From the NCBI GenBank assembly GCA_006176705.1, contig QRFJ01000023.1, positions 2,568,583 through 2,632,582 of the forward strand: a stretch of 64,000 bases of DNA, given 5' to 3'. This document shows, one piece after another, positions 61,031 through 64,000 of the stretch (position 1 is its first letter; every line of letters starts with the position of its first letter). The position numbers were made by a program, and so were the translations under genes. The stretch is from Cocos nucifera. Lineage: Eukaryota; Streptophyta; Magnoliopsida; Arecales; Arecaceae. Under the pieces are notes generated by a model. It was not told the DNA's origin and searched no databases. It saw nothing but the letters and a program-made list of their open reading frames with translations.

Positions 61031-64000
61031 GGTTTAAATATACTACGTTCTGAGAGAATAAGATGAAACATGGTTGGTTGGTGAGAAGAATCCTAGGCAG
61101 CCATCCAGGCAAATGCCAGGCACGCGGGTAGATGGAAACTTCTTGCTCATCTTTCGCCCCCCATTATTTTATTTTCTGTGTAGAGTAGGAATTTTATATT
61201 AAATTCATCTCATCATTTCAGCATAGATTAAATCAGGGAATGCCCGAGAAAAGGCGCAAGTCCAGAGACGAGAGGCGCTATGAGCTGCATCAGAACTCGC
61301 AACACAATCCATGTAATTCCCCATCAATCTTCTCCCATATATTGCATCTGTTACAGCTTCTCTTTGGAGAAAAGTGGCTCATCCAAAGTATGATTATCTA
61401 AGTTTAAATTTTTAGCAATATGCCATTCAGGAATGGGGACCAAAATTTGTGGGTGTTAGATAAAGGAGTGTGACCATTAGGATGAGCCCCCATTTTGCAA
61501 ACAATAATAGCATAACGAGGCATTGTTGATCAATAATCTCAAATATGGCTCCAAAGCCTGCTATGCTTAAACCTAAGGATTCAAGTTATGGTAGGACATC
61601 TTATGAGACATCAAGATAGCATCTCAAGTGTCGAGACAGGACTGTTCTCGCATCCCAATCAGCATGTTTTAGGATATTTTGTATCTCCAAGGTTAGGTTG
61701 TGGCAGGATGATGGTAACCATGGAAAAAATGTGATAGTTCCATTTTACGGAATTTAAAATCTTGCTCGAGTCTCGTAGATGCATAAAATTGTCAGTTCTT
61801 ACTCATTGGAGTAAATTAGGGTCCATAAAAAAAGTTGGATCACCAGAAACAATGGTGTGATTGGAAATCTACAAGATTTGATTAGTAATTTTTCCATTAG
61901 ATGTCAAGCTAGATGATAAGATGAGCCTAAGTTACTAATTTTCTTAGAGCTGAAGTGATTCCAACCGTATGCAGCATATGATCTTTGAAAACTATTTAGG
62001 CTGAATTGGAACAACAGTTGGATCTTTGGTTTCAGGTTTGCACTTTGGATTTTGAAACTTAAAAAATTGACCGAGTTACCGCTGCATCACTGGATCCTGA
62101 CGCAGGTTTGTCAGATTTCTGGAGAAAATCCATTATTATTCTAAACAGTCAATCATCCATGTTGCTATTTTTATTGTTATTTATTTTTTATGCTGAATTA
62201 ACTTAATTCAATATTGTCTTGTAATTTAGTAGGATTATGCAATCCAAGCAAGTTTGACGGTTTGTAAAATAATCATACTCTGCATTTCAAATACCGGGCA
62301 CACTACATTCCACCGTCAAACCTGAAGTTTGATAAACTATTTTGATATTGCCAATTTTTTGTTTATTTATAAATAATTCTAAAATGTCATCTGGAACTTT
62401 AAAATGTTAGTGAAATGTATTGGTATGCAAAACTTCGGTCCTCTAAGATTGTTAATAATAAAAAGATTTTCTTTGGGGGGAAGTAAACAAGTTCTATATG
62501 GATAAATCTAACATCTTTGTTCGTATGAGATAGAAATTAAGGTATGTATATTTAACCTTTCTATTTTTTATTTAGCGCTTGGATTGATCCAGGTCTGATT
62601 TGATCTGGATCTGACTTGCATTATCAATAGATTTAAAACTAAAACCGAGTGCAATGCACTCATTTGATAAATCAAATTGGATAAGGTCCGAGCAATCTAT
62701 GAAATCTAGGCTGGTCAAACTTTGTGAACTAATTTTGTTAGGTCTAGTTGGATCAGTCCAAACATAACAATGTTGAATTCAATGAAAAATACCTCGGAAC
62801 CATTTTTTTTTTTTAGCTCAACTTTTGCGCACACGAAAAGTTTATTGAATTCACTTTTTATCAACTCAAAAACTCATCATTCAACAATTCTCATCTATCA
62901 CACTTATGGGAATTTTGTGTGCTCACAAGATCCAAAATCCATGGTCCATTTGCATGATCTGCATCTTAATGTGGTATCTTGACTTGGGTCCCATACCCTG
63001 TTCCTGATGATCTGTAATGTGGGTCAGGTTTAGACCCATCAGACCTGCAACCAATGATTTAAAGATTAATTTTCCTTTCTATTACCCCTTTACTTATCTC
63101 GTCCTAATCTGATCACCTGATCCAATGGGACCACTTAAGGTCTGGACCACTGCAATTGGCCAGATCCCCCTGGATCTTGGTTGTAATACCCTGATAGGGA
63201 CAGCGTAGCCGTTCACTTCTGTGGACTCACATTCCATCGTCCTTAGGTAAGAGGACAGCTACAGTACATGCTACGGTTAATGGACTGTGGGTTGGTCGCC
63301 CGACCATCCGATCGGGATCCGATGGTCTGATTACAAGTTTAAAAGCAGCTGGACAGCTAGGTTCAAGTTAAGTGATCACCGTGATGGAGGGACCCTGTGA
63401 TTCCGACATCACACCAACTTTTGGTGCGACGGATGCAACGTCTTTAGGGTTTCTTTCGGAAACAAGGTAAACAACAAGATTGATGTTATCACTCTTGATC
63501 TCTTCAGTATCTTTTGGAGTTAATGGCTTTTTTTAGTCTCGTGACGGTCAGTACGGCTACCATGGTAGTTGATTATGGATGCATTATGATATTGTCATTA
63601 TCTGACAACAGCGTTTAACACAAATGATTAAATATGAGAGAGAATGAATGAGAAGCCTAGAAAGAGCTTTCATAGGCCATGTTTGGAACGAGGGGCCGGA
63701 TCATGTCAAATGCTTGAGATTTGGTTATGCATTACCTAAGAAATCAAACTTAAAAGTTTTTGTTTGATTAGTAGAGTGGTGATGGCTGTCACAAATCTCG
63801 ATCCATTATGGAAATTTGTATGTTGGGCATGTTTTAAAATTCTAGAAAAATTATGTTAGATAGATCATGGATATCCATATAGGACCAAAAAAACCCAAAA
63901 GATACCTCTTCGATTAGCCATTTTGGATAAGATTCTAAGTTGTTATAAATAGTATCAAAATGGATCAGTTCATGGCCTACGTGAATTACAAGACCACGAA
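61031..64000. other. Intergenic DNA without recognisable gene
   Basis: About 3 kb without splice-coherent coding sequence. A 53-codon frame (ATG 61240, MPEKRRKSRDERRYELHQNS...) is basic but has no known motif, and its GC-rich start is an isolated patch. The stretch 63130-63480 is more GC-rich and might be part of a repeat or a promoter for something beyond the window. Nothing more could be supported. Confidence 0.45.

Noticed and set aside
1..64000. CRISPR arrays, bacterial operons, riboswitches, tRNA or rRNA genes
   Set aside because: The window is plant nuclear DNA. No spaced-repeat array or rRNA was seen. tRNA genes were not detected by eye, though a tRNAscan run would be needed to exclude them.

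Overview
This is a plant nuclear genomic window. Evidence: AT-rich intergenic DNA, GT-AG introns of up to about 4.7 kb, plant gene families, plant-type transposons (CACTA, hAT, PIF/Harbinger, Mutator-like, Ty1/copia), and GC-rich first exons as often seen in monocots. I infer a monocot, possibly a palm; the species call is an inference and not proven. Only two genes are well supported, both on the + strand and both reconstructed here exon by exon with every splice phase closing.

Gene 1 (20621-31814, ten coding exons, 793 aa) is a TSO1/tesmin-like CXC (CPP family) nuclear DNA-binding protein with two cysteine-rich CXC domains separated by the RNPLAFAPKV linker. Its introns hold a 270-bp foldback MITE (intron 5) and a ~500-bp inverted-repeat element abutting a 90-bp (AT)n tract (intron 8). 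Gene 2 (51547-60368, eight coding exons, 332 aa) is a TPR3-like co-chaperone with three TPRs and all five carboxylate-clamp residues, which predicts binding to the C-termini of HSP90/HSP70.

Layout: 1-8.9 kb is repeat-rich intergenic DNA with a Harbinger-like MITE, a 1.26-kb Mutator-like foldback element with 9-bp target duplications, and two related inverted-repeat elements. 8898-14114 is a complete non-autonomous CACTA (En/Spm) element (ATA target duplications) carrying a decayed Ptta/En/Spm-type gene and, near its right end, a striking inverted duplication. 14.1-20.6 kb holds a hAT MITE, a second Harbinger-like MITE copy and the gene 1 promoter. 20.6-31.8 kb is gene 1. 32042-34823 is a 1,386-bp sequence present twice around a 10-N gap, most likely an assembly artefact. 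34.8-39.3 kb is mostly featureless intergenic DNA. 39.3-41.95 kb is the 3' end of a truncated copia element with a long LTR. 42016-42549 is a hAT MITE. 42661-49385 is a full-length but decayed Ty1/copia element with 537/536-bp LTRs and ATACA target duplications. 49461-49940 is a small element with direct terminal repeats. 51.5-60.4 kb is gene 2, and 60.4-64 kb shows no recognisable gene.

The two genes have no evident functional link. The most interesting observation is the inverted duplication inside the CACTA element (12690-14114). If transcribed it would make a long hairpin RNA from the transposon's own terminal sequences, an architecture comparable with maize Mu killer. Statements on identity are by eye; no alignment or database search was run.
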